Positions 26,914 to 37,642 are shown, counted from the stretch's first letter. The stretch: DNA of 64,000 bases from Richelia sinica FACHB-800 (GCF_014698825.1 NZ_JACJTT010000018.1:37784-101783), one strand, 5' to 3'. Notes: generated by a model from the letters alone, not told the origin. A program made the numbers and translations.

Positions 26914-28812
26914 CTAACTAGTGACAGCTAACTTTTCATCACTAGTTTGAGTTGTGGTGTTTTCCTCTACAATTTTGCGGAATAAATCTCCGTCAATTGT
27001 TTCTTGTTCCGCTAATAAATCAACCAAACGCTCAAACACTAGCCGATTTTCTTGGAGGATTTCTTTGGCTTTGTTGTAGCTGTTGTTAACTATTTCCCGG
27101 ACTTGTTTATCAATTTTGGCGGCGACTTCTTCAGAATAATCGGATTTATTCATCCAGTCACGACCTAAAAATACCTCTCCGTTGGGGTTTTCTAGGGACA
27201 GTGGGCCTAGGGTAGACATACCAAATCTAGTTACCATTTGTCTGGCTAAACTGGTGACTTTTTGTAGGTCGTCCCCTGCACCTGTGGTCACTTCGGCTTT
27301 ACCAAAGACTACCTCTTCTGCGGCCCGACCGCCTAAAGTAGCGGTGATTCTCGCTAATATTTGGGAACGGGAAATTAAGCCTTGTTCTTCGTTGGGGGTA
27401 AACCAAGTTAAACCTAGTGCTTGACCTCTGGGGATTAATGTCACTTTTTGGACTGGGTCGTGGTCTTTAATTAAAGTCCCCACTAAGGCATGTCCGACTT
27501 CATGGTAAGCGATTAAACGCTTGCTCTTACTATCAACTAAAGCTGTACCTTCCATCCCTGCGACCACTCGATCTACGGCATCGTCAATTTCCAGGTTGGT
27601 AATGGCTTCTTTACGTCTTCTAGCGGTGAGAATTGCAGCTTCATTGAGCAAATTAGCTAAGTCTGCACCGGTGAACCCAGGGGTACGACGAGCGATCGCA
27701 TCTATAGATACACTGGGATCAATCTTCTTATTGCGCGCATGGACTTTTAAAATTTCCAATCTTCCCTTCAAATCAGGTGCATCCACTATCACCTGTCTGT
27801 CAAACCTCCCTGGACGCAACAAGGCTGCATCTAGCACATCAGGACGGTTGGTGGCAGCAATAATAATAATGCCTGTATTGCCTTCAAAACCATCCATTTC
27901 TGTTAACAGTTGGTTGAGGGTTTGTTCCCGTTCATCATTACCGTTACCAATCCCTGCCCCTCTTTGTCTACCAACAGCGTCAATTTCATCGATAAATATT
28001 AAACAAGGGGCATTATCCTTAGCTTTTTTAAACAAGTCCCGCACACGAGAAGCACCAACACCCACAAACATTTCCACAAATTCAGAACCAGAAATGCTAA
28101 AAAATGGTACTCCTGCTTCCCCAGCGATCGCTTTTGCTAGTAAAGTTTTCCCTGTACCCGGTGGCCCAACCAATAGCACACCCTTGGGAATGCGTGCCCC
28201 AACCGCCGTAAATCGTTCCGGTTGCTTGAGAAAGGTGACTACTTCTTGTAATTCTTCCTTCGCCTCTTCCACCCCAGCTACATCGTCAAATTTCACCCCA
28301 GTCTTCGCTTCCATTTGAAAACGAGCGCGAGATTTACCGAAATTCATGGCTTGACTAGAAGCATTAGCGGAACGACGGATAAACAACAACATTAAAGCCA
28401 CTAGAGGCAAAATCCACATCAGGTTAATTAACAAACCCACCGCTACCCGACTATTAGCCGAAGAAACCTCCGCAAAATCAACGTTTTTCTGTTTGAGTTT
28501 GTTGATTAATTCTGTGTTTTGGTCTAACAGTTTCACCTGAATCGGTGGTGCATCTGGCTTTTGTCCCACCAAATACACCTTAGCTAACTGTTCGGTTTCA
28601 TCAAGTTCAACTTTTCGTACTTCCCCTTTTTCGGTTTTTTCCAGTAGATCCCCATAGGTTAAAGGTTCACGGTCTACTTTTTGCGCCAAAGCCGGAGTAC
28701 CCACCAGGATTCCTGGTAACATGATTAAACTTGCGGCTAATGCTCTCGTCCAAGCAGCTGTTTTGGGCGATCGCTTTTCCATCAATAAATTTTTCCCTAA
28801 CTTCGTCATCAT
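26914..28812 (-). CDS. ftsH: ATP-dependent zinc metalloprotease FtsH
   Basis: The protein has 632 residues from the ATG at 28812, which has GAAAGGG about 8 nt upstream; an in-frame extension of 17 residues to 28863 is less likely. An N-terminal hydrophobic segment ending in TPALAQ, a periplasmic/lumenal domain and a second membrane helix ([19 protein letters not shown]) precede the AAA ATPase. The ATPase has Walker A GPPGTGKT, Walker [12 protein letters not shown] and the SRH region [12 protein letters not shown]. The peptidase has the zinc motif HEVGH. FtsH hexamers degrade damaged membrane proteins, in cyanobacteria including photosystem II D1. Which of the four cyanobacterial paralogues this is cannot be fixed by eye; the region before the AAA domain resembles the FtsH1/FtsH3 group. 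Confidence 0.93.
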   Translation of the reverse strand: MMTKLGKNLLMEKRSPKTAAWTRALAASLIMLPGILVGTPALAQKVDREPLTYGDLLEKTEKGEVRKVELDETEQLAKVYLVGQKPDAPPIQVKLLDQNTELINKLKQKNVDFAEVSSANSRVAVGLLINLMWILPLVALMLLFIRRSANASSQAMNFGKSRARFQMEAKTGVKFDDVAGVEEAKEELQEVVTFLKQPERFTAVGARIPKGVLLVGPPGTGKTLLAKAIAGEAGVPFFSISGSEFVEMFVGVGASRVRDLFKKAKDNAPCLIFIDEIDAVGRQRGAGIGNGNDEREQTLNQLLTEMDGFEGNTGIIIIAATNRPDVLDAALLRPGRFDRQVIVDAPDLKGRLEILKVHARNKKIDPSVSIDAIARRTPGFTGADLANLLNEAAILTARRRKEAITNLEIDDAVDRVVAGMEGTALVDSKSKRLIAYHEVGHALVGTLIKDHDPVQKVTLIPRGQALGLTWFTPNEEQGLISRSQILARITATLGGRAAEEVVFGKAEVTTGAGDDLQKVTSLARQMVTRFGMSTLGPLSLENPNGEVFLGRDWMNKSDYSEEVAAKIDKQVREIVNNSYNKAKEILQENRLVFERLVDLLAEQETIDGDLFRKIVEENTTTQTSDEKLAVTS

Positions 28813-28825
28813 CAATACCCTTTCT

Positions 28826-29071
28826 CTATAAACCCACGTTGGGCAAAATCCCCGTCCCATCAATTATTCCCGCCATAGCTTCTACCTCAACAGTACAAAC
28901 CTGGCGAAAATTCCAGCATTCCGTTAAGAGTTGGTCAAATGACCGGATGCTCTTCTCCACAAGTCGTAACTCTCTGGGTGGTTTATTTAGTCGATTGAGT
29001 TTATTAAATTTATGCCCAGATAGATAAATCTTAACTATCTCTGGGAATTCATCAACTGCTAGTTTGTCCAC
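28826..29071 (-). CDS. Hypothetical small protein upstream of ftsH
   Basis: An 81-codon frame with a GTG start at 29071 and a GAGAG stretch upstream. It ends 13 bp before the chosen ftsH start. The sequence is ordinary soluble protein ([32 protein letters not shown]) with no domain I recognise. It does not overlap ftsH if the internal ATG is the real start, which makes it possible as the first gene of a two-gene transcript. It could equally be non-coding leader. Confidence 0.3.
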   Translation of the reverse strand: MDKLAVDEFPEIVKIYLSGHKFNKLNRLNKPPRELRLVEKSIRSFDQLLTECWNFRQVCTVEVEAMAGIIDGTGILPNVGL

Positions 29072-29352
29072 TTTCTCTCACTTCATTCCCCATCAGCCTT
29101 TTTGAGCCAGATATCATTAAGCTTTCTTCTTTTCGTCAAAATTTACCACCTGTCATTTAGCCATTAGTTCTAGTCTAACTGCCAAGGCAAATCATGCCCA
29201 CGTATTTCCTTTTTGGGATGATTGAGAAAAACTGGATACATCACATCAGTATCACTAAACAGTGGAATTTGACATATTTCGTAATCAATAGGCTATACTA
29301 AGCATAGTCATAATGACTTCGCTTTTTAACAAACTAGCTTGGTAGGTGAATT

Positions 29353-29898
29353 ATGGTAAAAATTGTGGGTATTGCAGGAAGTTTAAGGCCTGGTTCCTAC
29401 ACTCAATTAGGACTGCAAATAGCAGCACAAAGAGTAGCAGCTTTAGGGGCAGAAGTCAAAATTATTGACCTGAGACAAATACAACTGCCATTTTGCACAG
29501 GTGCGAAAGAATATCCAGAATATCCAGATGTACAGAAACTACGTGATACCGTTCGCAATGCAGATGGACTAATTTTAGCCACCCCAGAATATCATGGTGG
29601 TGTTAGTGGCGTAATCAAAAATACCCTTGACTTGCTCAGTTTTGACGAATTATCTGGTAAAGTTACCGGACTCATCAGCATTTTAGGTGGTCAATCTAAT
29701 AGCAATGCTCTCAATGACTTACGTATCATTATGAGATGGGTACACGGTTGGGTAATTCCTGAACAAATAGCTATTGGACAAGCTTACAGTGCCTTCAGCC
29801 CTGAAGGTAAGTTGCTAGATGAAAAACTATCTCAACGGTTTGATCAATTTGCCCAAAGTTTAGTTGATAACACCCGAAAATTACGGGGATTTAATTAG
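29353..29898 (+). CDS. NADPH-dependent FMN reductase family protein
   Basis: The 181-residue flavodoxin-like protein has the FMN-phosphate loop GIAGSLRPGSYTQLGL at the N-terminus, ATPEYHGGVSGVIKNTLDLL in the middle and SILGGQSNSNALNDLR later. These are the three flavin-contacting loops of the PF03358 family. Members reduce FMN, quinones or azo compounds with NAD(P)H in the cytoplasm. The ATG is preceded by TAGGTG. It stands alone between a small hypothetical gene and a convergent gene. The true substrate is unknown. Confidence 0.85.
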   Translation: MVKIVGIAGSLRPGSYTQLGLQIAAQRVAALGAEVKIIDLRQIQLPFCTGAKEYPEYPDVQKLRDTVRNADGLILATPEYHGGVSGVIKNTLDLLSFDELSGKVTGLISILGGQSNSNALNDLRIIMRWVHGWVIPEQIAIGQAYSAFSPEGKLLDEKLSQRFDQFAQSLVDNTRKLRGFN

Positions 29899-29978
29899 AA
29901 ATAGGTAGAAATGGGAGGACAAATTAGATGTCAGTTCTCCCTTGATCAAATCAACCCATTTTGATCACACAAAATACT

Positions 29979-30860
29979 TTAGTGCAAAACTTGACTTTGG
30001 CAATATTCCTGTGTTGGTGTAACCGAAGCAATTTCCACTTCTACAGGTGTTTCTGGGGTGGGGTTAATAATGAACTCACTGGCACCTGCATGGGGTTTTT
30101 GAGGATTTCCCCAGTCGTAGGTATAACCTAAACCAGTCCAAGGATAATATTCTAAACTTGCGTTGCTGTAGGAATTTGTGTAGATAGCTTTGACTAGAGA
30201 ACTGCTATCAGGAACAGGAACAGGGAACACATTACAACTAGAATCGTTTATTTCGGGATCAATACAAGGTCTGACTAAATCTTCACCTTTTACCCACATT
30301 TCTACAAAATGGGTTTTGTTGGCATATTTGTTTAAAATCAGACCTAAATACTGCTGCAATCTTAAAGCTAATTCGATATTGTCAGGGACTTGAGCATCTG
30401 CTAGTTGAAATTGCTGGCAGAATTCCTTCACTTCGGGTACAGCTGTAAACCAGGTTTGATATTTAATCAATTTTTTTGTACCAACTGGCCAATCTCCAAT
30501 AGGATTAGCTGTATATTTCCAAGTAGACATTAAATACTCTATTTTGCCGTTGTTATTTCTCCACTTAATTTTCGGATTGTCTGGTGACAATACTAATAAA
30601 TTATTGACTACTTCATTTAATTCTGGCTTCTTGGCATCTTCAATCCCTGCGGCTAAAGTTTCACTTAAGGTTTTATAAGTTTCTGGTTGATATTGCAAAA
30701 AGTATTCGTTGACATTTTGGGGCAAAGTTAATTGGGCTATTTGGGTGTGGGAAATTGGTATATCGTTCTGTGTTTCTGCTAAGGTAATCTTCTGCCCACC
30801 AAAAATAAAGGCAGCAAAAAATAGCACAATTACCCAAAGGCGATAGTGAACATTTCTCAT
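29979..30860 (-). CDS. Putative secreted protein of unknown function
   Basis: The product has 293 residues from the ATG at 30860 (an upstream TTG is rejected). The first 30 residues form a signal peptide: MRNVHYRLWVIVLFFAAF, then an LAETQ-type cleavage region. I do not recognise the rest. It has WKYTANPIGDWPVGTKKLI, a few Cys residues (KEFCQQF, RPCIDPE, SSCNVFP, EYCQS) that could form disulfides, and an aromatic stretch YYPWTGLGYTYDWGNP. Presumably periplasmic. It is convergent with the FMN reductase gene and transcribed in the same direction as the signalling genes that end at 31234, but 370 bp separate them. Confidence 0.7.
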   Translation of the reverse strand: MRNVHYRLWVIVLFFAAFIFGGQKITLAETQNDIPISHTQIAQLTLPQNVNEYFLQYQPETYKTLSETLAAGIEDAKKPELNEVVNNLLVLSPDNPKIKWRNNNGKIEYLMSTWKYTANPIGDWPVGTKKLIKYQTWFTAVPEVKEFCQQFQLADAQVPDNIELALRLQQYLGLILNKYANKTHFVEMWVKGEDLVRPCIDPEINDSSCNVFPVPVPDSSSLVKAIYTNSYSNASLEYYPWTGLGYTYDWGNPQKPHAGASEFIINPTPETPVEVEIASVTPTQEYCQSQVLH

Positions 30861-31233
30861 GGTCAACAACTTGGTATTCTGACAGATTTATGTGATTACA
30901 GCAGGGAACGGTGAACAGGCTATTCACCCTGGTTGAATCTGACTTTTGCGGAGATTTTTGACCTTATTCAGTTGTAATCTGCTGTAAATCGGATTATAGA
31001 AGCTTTTACAAGAATTATGGTTATATTTTTCTATATTTTGATTGATTTTCTTGTAGGAAATATAAAAAAAATCTATATCTCTGAAAAGAATGATTCAACT
31101 ATTTGTCCAAGTTTCATTGTAGATAAATACACTGATTAATCATGGGACTAATCATAGGTAAATACATGGAATTTACATGTAATTAAAATACAAATAATAA
31201 TCTTCTAAAGAGGAGAAAATTGTCAAATATATA
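30861..31233. other. Intergenic region, no gene seen
   Basis: AT-rich DNA between two minus-strand genes. It should hold the promoter of the secreted-protein gene. No repeat, RNA gene or strong hairpin was seen. Confidence 0.4.
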
Positions 31234-32994
31234 CTAAATAGATTGATTTAAAGCTCTTAATTTAAAGTGATTGACATTTTTATTTCTTTCTAACCATTTA
31301 GGTACTTGATGGGCTGGCATTGGCGGAGAAAAAAGATATCCTTGCCCATAATCACATCCCAAAAATCGTAAACTATCCATTTGTTTAATTGTTTCTAAAC
31401 CTTCTGCTATGACATCTAAATCTAATGTTTGCGCTAAGGTAATAATCGCTTGCATAATACCTAAGTTACGTTCATCTTTACCAATACCTGATACAAATGA
31501 ACGGTCAACTTTTAAGGTATCAATGGGTAAATCTTGTAGGTAGGAAAGAGAAGAGTAACCAGTACCGAAATCATCTATGCTAATTTGAATTCCTGCTGCC
31601 CTCAATTCTTCTAATTTAGGAATCACCTTCTGGCGATTATTCATCAGTTTACTTTCTGTAATTTCTAATTTTAGTTTTACTTGGTGTAAATCTAGAGACT
31701 GATGAATTTCGATGATTTTTGGTACTACTTCTGGTTCGTTTAATTGTACTCCAGATAAGTTAACTGATACGGTTAAAGGTAAGTAATTTAGGAGTTCTTT
31801 CTGCCATATATTTAATTGACGACAAGCAGCTTCTAAAATCCATTCACCCAAGGGTATGATCAATCCTGTTTGTTCGGCTAAGGGAATAAATTGGGATGGT
31901 GAAATCCATCCAAGATGTGGATGTTGCCAACGAATGAGGGCTTCAAAACCGACTAATTCCCAAGATTCTAAGGAAACTATTGGCTGATAAAAAAGCTGTA
32001 AATTCTGATTAGATATTGCTAGCCTCAACTCGGTTTCCATATGTAACCGTTCTAAGGCTTCTTTTTGCATATTTTGGGTATAAATAACTGTGGAGTAGGA
32101 TTGAATGCCGTTTTTTTTAGCTGTGTAGTTGGCAATTTCTGCTGCTCGTAAAAAATCTTCTGGTCCAACAAAACCAATGGTGGAATCAACAACACCAATG
32201 GTGACGGAAGCGTAAATGACAAAGCCTTGGAGGTCGAGGGGAGGGTCGATGACTTGATGTACTTGATTGGCAAGGGCTTCTGCGGCACTGACATCTGGGA
32301 GGTTGCCTAACAGAAAGGCAAATTCATCTTTACCGACTCGTGCTAAACAGTCTCCAGGACGTAGTTGCTTTTCTAAACGTTTAGCAATTTCTACTAATAG
32401 TTGTTCACTTTTGAGATGACCAAAACCATATTTGATGGTGCGATATTGATCTATGTCGAGAAAAACCACTGCAAAGATGAGGTTATCCTGTTGGGCATTA
32501 TTTATTTTGTCTTGCAGAATATTTAAGAAGGCGTTGCGATTGGGTAGACCTGTGAGTTCATCACGAAAGGCTAAATATTCAATTGTTTCTAAGGCTAGTC
32601 TCCTTTCTGAGCGCATTTTTGCTTCTCTTAATTCTCTTTCGATAGCTGGAGCTAGTCTAGTCAAGTTTTGTTTGAGCAGATAATCATGTGCTCCAGCTTT
32701 CATTAATTGCACTGCTATTTCTTCACCAATGGAACCGGAGACCACAATAAAAGGGGTGTCTATTTCTTGGCGTTTGACTAATTCCAGTGCTGCGATCGCA
32801 CTAAATTTAGGCATAGAATAATCTGCAAGGATGACATCCCATTGCTGGTATTTAAGAGCAGTTATGAGCGATTGAGCGGTTTCTACTTGTTCATATACCA
32901 CTTGATAGTTTGCAGATTCCAACTCCAATACCAATAATTCCACATCATCCAAATTATCTTCAATAATCAAAACTTTAATTTGATGAGTTGTCAT
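31234..32994 (-). CDS. Response regulator with GGDEF and EAL domains
   Basis: The protein has 586 residues. A receiver domain (about 5-125) has the acidic pair in IIEDNLDDVE and the phospho-Asp in DVILADYSMP. A GGDEF domain follows (about 140-310), with active loop RVGKDEF in place of GGDEF, so cyclase activity is doubtful. The C-terminal EAL domain (about 325-570) keeps FEALIRWQHP, LKLEITESKL, ISIDDFGTGYSSLSYL and LKVDRSFV, the residues expected in an active cyclic di-GMP phosphodiesterase. The net effect is therefore probably cyclic di-GMP breakdown under phosphorylation control. It starts 10 bp after the stop of the CheY-like gene, so the two are cotranscribed. Confidence 0.88.
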   Translation of the reverse strand: MTTHQIKVLIIEDNLDDVELLVLELESANYQVVYEQVETAQSLITALKYQQWDVILADYSMPKFSAIAALELVKRQEIDTPFIVVSGSIGEEIAVQLMKAGAHDYLLKQNLTRLAPAIERELREAKMRSERRLALETIEYLAFRDELTGLPNRNAFLNILQDKINNAQQDNLIFAVVFLDIDQYRTIKYGFGHLKSEQLLVEIAKRLEKQLRPGDCLARVGKDEFAFLLGNLPDVSAAEALANQVHQVIDPPLDLQGFVIYASVTIGVVDSTIGFVGPEDFLRAAEIANYTAKKNGIQSYSTVIYTQNMQKEALERLHMETELRLAISNQNLQLFYQPIVSLESWELVGFEALIRWQHPHLGWISPSQFIPLAEQTGLIIPLGEWILEAACRQLNIWQKELLNYLPLTVSVNLSGVQLNEPEVVPKIIEIHQSLDLHQVKLKLEITESKLMNNRQKVIPKLEELRAAGIQISIDDFGTGYSSLSYLQDLPIDTLKVDRSFVSGIGKDERNLGIMQAIITLAQTLDLDVIAEGLETIKQMDSLRFLGCDYGQGYLFSPPMPAHQVPKWLERNKNVNHFKLRALNQSI

Positions 32995-33004
32995 AGGGAT
33001 ATAT

Positions 33005-33436
33005 TTATGGGGTAGGAGGAGGACTATTGATGGTCAACCAATACATTCCTAGCTGTTGGATGACATGGACAAATTGGTCATAGTCTACTGGCTTACAGAT
33101 ATAACTATTACAACCCAAACTATATCCTTGCAGGCGATCGCTCTCTTCATTTGATGTCGTCAAAATTACAACAGGTAAGAATTGGGTCCGAGCATTAGAT
33201 CGAATCTGCCGCAGCACTTCCAACCCATCAATCCGAGGTAGTTTCAAGTCCAACAGAATTAGGACTGGAAGGGGTTCCAACTTTAAGTTTTCTGAGAATA
33301 GATAGTTGATTGCTTCAACGCCATCTCTGGCAATCACTATGTTTTCTCTCAGTCCCATTTGCTCAAATGCCAATAAAGCTAATTCTATCTCATCCAGATT
33401 ATCCTCAACAAGCAATAGTGTATTTTTTGCTGCCAT
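33005..33436 (-). CDS. Single-domain response regulator (Rcp1-like)
   Basis: The 143-residue protein consists only of a receiver domain. LLVEDNLDEIELAL holds the acidic pocket, LILLDLKLPRIDG holds the phospho-acceptor Asp, ILTTSNEESDR has the conserved Thr, and ICKPVDYDQF has the Lys. The long loop after the first strands and the LKLPRIDGLEVL segment are typical of Rcp1-like regulators, which are paired with phytochrome-type kinases in cyanobacteria. It has no output domain and would act by protein contact or phosphorelay. It lies between a histidine kinase gene (about 200 bp upstream) and the REC-GGDEF-EAL gene (10 bp downstream). Confidence 0.88.
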   Translation of the reverse strand: MAAKNTLLLVEDNLDEIELALLAFEQMGLRENIVIARDGVEAINYLFSENLKLEPLPVLILLDLKLPRIDGLEVLRQIRSNARTQFLPVVILTTSNEESDRLQGYSLGCNSYICKPVDYDQFVHVIQQLGMYWLTINSPPPTP

Positions 33437-33632
33437 TCTAGTTTATACTTTTCCTATGTTTTTCTTAATCCTAAAATGGCTAAAACCTCTGTAGCAAGGG
33501 CATTTCAACTAAGTTTTAGTGAAGATTATTTGAAGTTATACTACCGTAAATTTCCCGTTTTTGAAGGTATCTTTACAAAGGTAATATTTTGTGGCAAATT
33601 TTTATAATTCTGGTTAAAGATGAAGAGCAACT

Positions 33633-35144
33633 TTATAAAGTAAAGTAAAAAATTGCACCTTTGTTGACAATGCCATTTGCCCATACATGACCACCGTGGC
33701 GGTGTATAATTCTTTGGACGGTGGCTAGCCCTATACCTGTTCCCGGAAATTCATCTGTTGTATGTAAACGTTGGAAGGGTTGAAAGAGTCTACTGGCATA
33801 AGCTTCATCAAAGCCAACTCCATTGTCATGGACAAAGTAAGCTAAGTAGGAACCCTCTGGAGAATCTAGAGTTAAGCAATTAAACTCAATTTGTGAAGTG
33901 ATTTGACCAGTTGTAAATTTCCACGCATTGTTGAGGAGGTTTTCTACGACAATTCTCAACAATCGGCGATCGCCTTCTACTATCAAATTGGGAGCTATTT
34001 GCCAATTTACTCGTCGTTCTGGATAATTTTCGCTGAGTTCTTGAACAATTTCTTGGGCGATCGCACTTAAATTGACCTGAGTACGTCTGATTTGGCTCCG
34101 AGTGACCTGAGATAGGAGTAACAAATCATCAATCAGTTCACTCATGCGCTTTGTACTGGCGCGAATTCGCTGTAAATAGTGTTTCCCTTTTTCGTCTAAT
34201 TGCTCTTGATACCGCTCTAGTAGAGCTTTACTAAAGCCATCAATACTACGTAAAGGACTCCGTAAATCGTGAGAAACTGAATAGGAAAAAGATTCTAGTT
34301 CTTGGTTAGCAGTAATTAATTCCGCTGTCCGCTGCTGTACACCTTGCTCTAGTTTTTCATTAAGTTCTCTGATTTCTATTTCGGCTTGTTTTTGGTCAGT
34401 TAAATCCTCAGAAATACCGACATGACGAATGATTTCACCAGATTGGTTGTAAATAGGAAATAAACGTGTAAAAATCCAGCGAATATCTCCATTAGGGCGG
34501 ACAATGCGATATTCTTCCAGTAAAGGTAGTCCGTGGATCAACCGATCGCAGGCCTTGACCAATCGCTCTTGGTCTTCTATATAAATCGACTCCAACCAAG
34601 ATTTTGTATTTTCATATAAGCCTTCGCAGCTTCTTCCCCACACCTCTTGATAGCTCGGACTAATATATAAAGTTCGAGTTAAATCAGCAGAAACAATATG
34701 AAAAACTTCATGAATGTTGTTTGCCAATTCTTGAAACCAAGCTCCTATATAACATAGTTTAGAATCTGGAAATGAACATTGCTGAAGATTGGTTTTGTTT
34801 AGTTTCTGACTATTGAGCCGTAAGCATTCATGATTGATATTTTGATGGGCAAAATTGAAATTTGCATAAACTAAGTAGGTACTTAGGAGTTGGTACAACA
34901 CCTGTTTGAGTAAGCAATGGGTTTGTACTAAGAAATTTACATACCTTGCATTCACCCAAATTACTGCCAATAGGATGAAAAGATGAATACATGCTTGAAC
35001 AAAAATAGCATTTTCTACGGAAATTACTTGTTTGTGGAGTGCATAAATTACTATTCCTGTAGTCACCATCATTATGCTAATCACTACAGGCAAAGAACGG
35101 CGACTAGTAACCCTACCAAGATCCGAACTCATGAATACCTGCAT
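33633..35144 (-). CDS. Membrane PAS sensor histidine kinase
   Basis: The protein has 503 residues. Two N-terminal transmembrane helices (LPVVISIMMVTTGIVIYAL and FVQACIHLFILLAVIWV) lead to a cytoplasmic PAS/PAC domain (about 140-255) containing PSYQEVWGRSCEGLYENT and YRIVRPNGDIRWIF. A HisKA domain follows with the phospho-His in YSVSHDLRSPLRSIDGF, then an HATPase with NLLNNAWKFT, FVHDNGVGFD and GTGIGLATVQRI. The kinase part resembles cyanobacterial phytochrome kinases but no bilin-binding GAF is present. It probably phosphorylates the Rcp1-like regulator and perhaps the REC-GGDEF-EAL protein encoded next to it. The signal is unknown. Confidence 0.88.
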   Translation of the reverse strand: MQVFMSSDLGRVTSRRSLPVVISIMMVTTGIVIYALHKQVISVENAIFVQACIHLFILLAVIWVNARYVNFLVQTHCLLKQVLYQLLSTYLVYANFNFAHQNINHECLRLNSQKLNKTNLQQCSFPDSKLCYIGAWFQELANNIHEVFHIVSADLTRTLYISPSYQEVWGRSCEGLYENTKSWLESIYIEDQERLVKACDRLIHGLPLLEEYRIVRPNGDIRWIFTRLFPIYNQSGEIIRHVGISEDLTDQKQAEIEIRELNEKLEQGVQQRTAELITANQELESFSYSVSHDLRSPLRSIDGFSKALLERYQEQLDEKGKHYLQRIRASTKRMSELIDDLLLLSQVTRSQIRRTQVNLSAIAQEIVQELSENYPERRVNWQIAPNLIVEGDRRLLRIVVENLLNNAWKFTTGQITSQIEFNCLTLDSPEGSYLAYFVHDNGVGFDEAYASRLFQPFQRLHTTDEFPGTGIGLATVQRIIHRHGGHVWANGIVNKGAIFYFTL

Positions 35145-36509
35145 CCAGCCTCTTTGAGAATAAGCTAGTAAAATACCTAAATGCTAAGAACAACAATGAA
35201 CATCTTTTAGTTAATTCTCTGTTGCTGAATTAGGAATAACGGACTGATACCGCCAATACCAAATCCATTAGCAATAAGCCTTAGTAAATTGATGATAAAA
35301 CAGCCCCCTAGAAAACTTTGGCATTAGATCATCATACGTAATGAAATTCAAACTAAAGTTAACTAATTCCAGATAAACCACAGCAATTACTACCATGTAT
35401 TTATCTAGACCAGCAATAGTGATGTTACTAGTTATGGGTTTGTAATTCAGTATTTGTTTAATGCTCATACTGTCGAGCAACTTTCAAGATATCTAAAAAA
35501 GTGATAATTATTGCTAGTGCTAGTGACACTGTTCATATTGGTACAGTCATCACTAGCCCCAAACCATCGATTAGGTTGAGAATTAATCAGATTAACAAGC
35601 CAGATAGTTCAATACATCTGCTGCATATATTAATGCTGTAATTCATCTAATAGAGTTCAAATATTACTAATTAAATATTAATTTGCTATATATCTGTATG
35701 CAAGACTGTGAAGACATTAACAAAAACTTAGACACCCAAGAGCTTTTAGCACTGTCATACCAATTTAAAAAATGATTGTTACAGATGCAGGTTGGTTTGA
35801 GGTACGTATCCCTGCGGGACACTGCGTGAACACGCAGTGTGCCGTTCGCGGTAGCGTTGCGTAGCAAAGGCATAACCCAACACTCTAAAACCTTGTAAAC
35901 GTTGGGTTTCACTTTGTTCAACCCAATCTACGCATCTGTCGCATTTTTTTATGGAATTGGTATCACAGTTCAACTGACTCGGTAGTGGAGCCTTGAATCC
36001 GAGCAATAAAATTGAATTCATACTTCAATCATGCAACTGCCAATTTAGCTAAAACACCAACTGATTCAATGCGCTATTTCTTGACAAGGCAGGAAACTGA
36101 TGATGTAAATCCAAACGCTACAAATCAAGAATCTACTTCTTCCCAGGTAGCTTTGTTCCCATCTCGGTCAATGCCGACAACACCAGATACAGAACCAGCA
36201 CACCAGCACTAATCAGGAATATTCCCAGATCGTTATCCATAATCGACAATGTAAACAAATTTTTTTGAGAACTTTCTTACTCTACCAATTTTTGGTATGT
36301 GTAGGGAAGTTAGGGGATTTGATGGAGGTAACAGTTGTGCATTAAAAATGCACAACAGCAAGTCAAAATTCACAAATCACCAGTCAAAATTGAAGAAAAT
36401 TTTAGGCTTAGATATAGAATCTAACCATATACAAATTAGATGCACAATAGCTTATATTTTCAATAGTTTTTAATTCACAAGGTCGGGTAAGACACCCAAC
36501 CCGCAGCAT
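35145..36509. other. Long gene-poor region with repeats and hairpins
   Basis: About 1.4 kb without a convincing gene. It holds an imperfect hairpin GCTAGTGA ... TCACTAGC (35519-35557), a composite repeat at 35797-35932 (separate entry) and a perfect hairpin TTGTGCATT/AATGCACAA (36335-36355). Short frames at 35268-35468 (minus) and 36012-36212 (plus) have no coding support. It may be the scar of lost genes. Confidence 0.5.
35797..35932. repeat. Composite dispersed repeat
   Basis: This contains the perfect hairpin ACACTGCGTG/CACGCAGTGT (35819-35840), a GTAGCGTTGCGTAGCAAAGG stretch, and a TTGGGTTTCAC ... TTCAACCCAA palindrome. Related GGCACGCTGCGTGAACAG units occur at 57771-57827. Such composites are scattered through Nostocales genomes. 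Confidence 0.6.
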
Positions 36510-37055
36510 CTATTTCACAGTCAGAGGTTGACCAACTATACGCTGTTGATATTCAGCCTCAGTCATCATATCGTTAGTGCTTTCTACTCGGTCTAAAAAT
36601 ACCATTCCCTCTAAATGGTCGTATTCATGTTGAAAAATTCGTGCTACAAAATCAGTTAATTCTTGCCTTTGCTGTTGACCTTCCCGGTCAGTATATTCTA
36701 CTTTTATCCTTTGATATCTAGGCACTAAACCCCGAATTCCCGGAACACTTAAACAGCCTTCCCAACCTTTGACAACTTCCTGGGAATGTCCCACAATTGT
36801 AGGGTTAATCATTGCCGTTGGTGCCATTTCTGGGGCATGGGGATATCTAGCATTAGGACGGGAAGCCACAATAAATAAACGTAATGATTCTGCTACTTGA
36901 GGAGCCGCAATTCCTACCCCATTCGCTGTATCTACAGAAACAATTAAATCATCGATTAATTGTTGGATTTCCGGTGATTGAATATTCTCTACCCAAGCCG
37001 CTTTTTGCCGTAACATGGGATTGCCTAATTGGATAATGGGTAATGTTTCTGCCAT
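36510..37055 (-). CDS. def: Peptide deformylase
   Basis: The protein has 181 residues from the ATG at 37055 (MAETLPIIQLGNPMLRQ). All three motifs are present: GVGIAAPQVA, GWEGCLSVPGI with the metal-binding Cys, and FQHEYDHLEGMVF with the two metal-binding His and the catalytic Glu. The enzyme removes the N-formyl group from nascent proteins at the ribosome. The sequence resembles the type 1B-like enzymes of cyanobacteria and chloroplasts. It is preceded by about 200 bp of intergenic DNA and seems monocistronic. Confidence 0.93.
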   Translation of the reverse strand: MAETLPIIQLGNPMLRQKAAWVENIQSPEIQQLIDDLIVSVDTANGVGIAAPQVAESLRLFIVASRPNARYPHAPEMAPTAMINPTIVGHSQEVVKGWEGCLSVPGIRGLVPRYQRIKVEYTDREGQQQRQELTDFVARIFQHEYDHLEGMVFLDRVESTNDMMTEAEYQQRIVGQPLTVK

Positions 37056-37270
37056 TTTCAACTAAAGTAATACTCAACAGATATCGTGTTTTGATGACAT
37101 AGGTGCTGATTGTTATTATAAACATTTAGTTTCTGGCAAATTAAGCCAAGATATTTATAACATTGGAGATACAGTTGTCAAAATCAAGCCAATAGTATAT
37201 CTTTTGACAATCAATTGGTAAACTGCCGAAATTGATAAATTACCCTTGTGAACTATATAGAAGGCAAAAA

Positions 37271-37462
37271 ATGACTACTTTATCTTACTCTTCAGTTTTA
37301 CACAAGAGCGCCTATATAACTCTATCTAAGCCAGTTCAAGTAACTCTTTACATGTTTTTATCTTCTCTAGTGGTTTGGACAGTGTTGTTCTCTACTTACC
37401 CTGCGATTCATAACACAGCACACTCAGTGCGTCACCACACTTTAGGTGTTGCTTGTCACTAA
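37271..37462 (+). CDS. CbtB-like small membrane protein
   Basis: The product has 63 residues from the ATG at 37271, with AAGG 7 nt upstream; the longer frame from a TTG is rejected. One transmembrane helix (VTLYMFLSSLVVWTVLF) is followed by a His-rich tail, HNTAHSVRHHTLGVACH. This is the signature of CbtB-domain proteins, proposed subunits of cobalt transporters found in B12-dependent bacteria. The CbtA partner is not next door. Instead the next gene on the same strand encodes a His-rich membrane protein. No cobalamin riboswitch was recognised upstream. Confidence 0.7.
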   Translation: MTTLSYSSVLHKSAYITLSKPVQVTLYMFLSSLVVWTVLFSTYPAIHNTAHSVRHHTLGVACH

Positions 37463-37642
37463 TATCAATCCAAATAGCATTGGACGGTTTATATATTTGC
37501 AGACTGCAATTAAATAACCCATCAATTGATGGTGGTATAATGGCGCGTTATCTGCGCCAATACTTTTAATAAAACAAAAAAATATATTTTTTTAACATAG
37601 ATTATTGAATAAAAATTCATGCTTAAACTTTTCAGAATATAG

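Noticed and set aside
35268..35468. 66-codon minus-strand frame
   Set aside because: No ribosome site, no recognisable family, AT-rich and isolated. It may be chance.
36012..36212. 66-codon frame with TTG start
   Set aside because: The composition is polar and repetitive, with no ribosome site or similarity I know.
37080..37270. Cobalamin riboswitch before the CbtB-like gene
   Set aside because: No B12-box (GCCACTG-like) sequence was found by eye.
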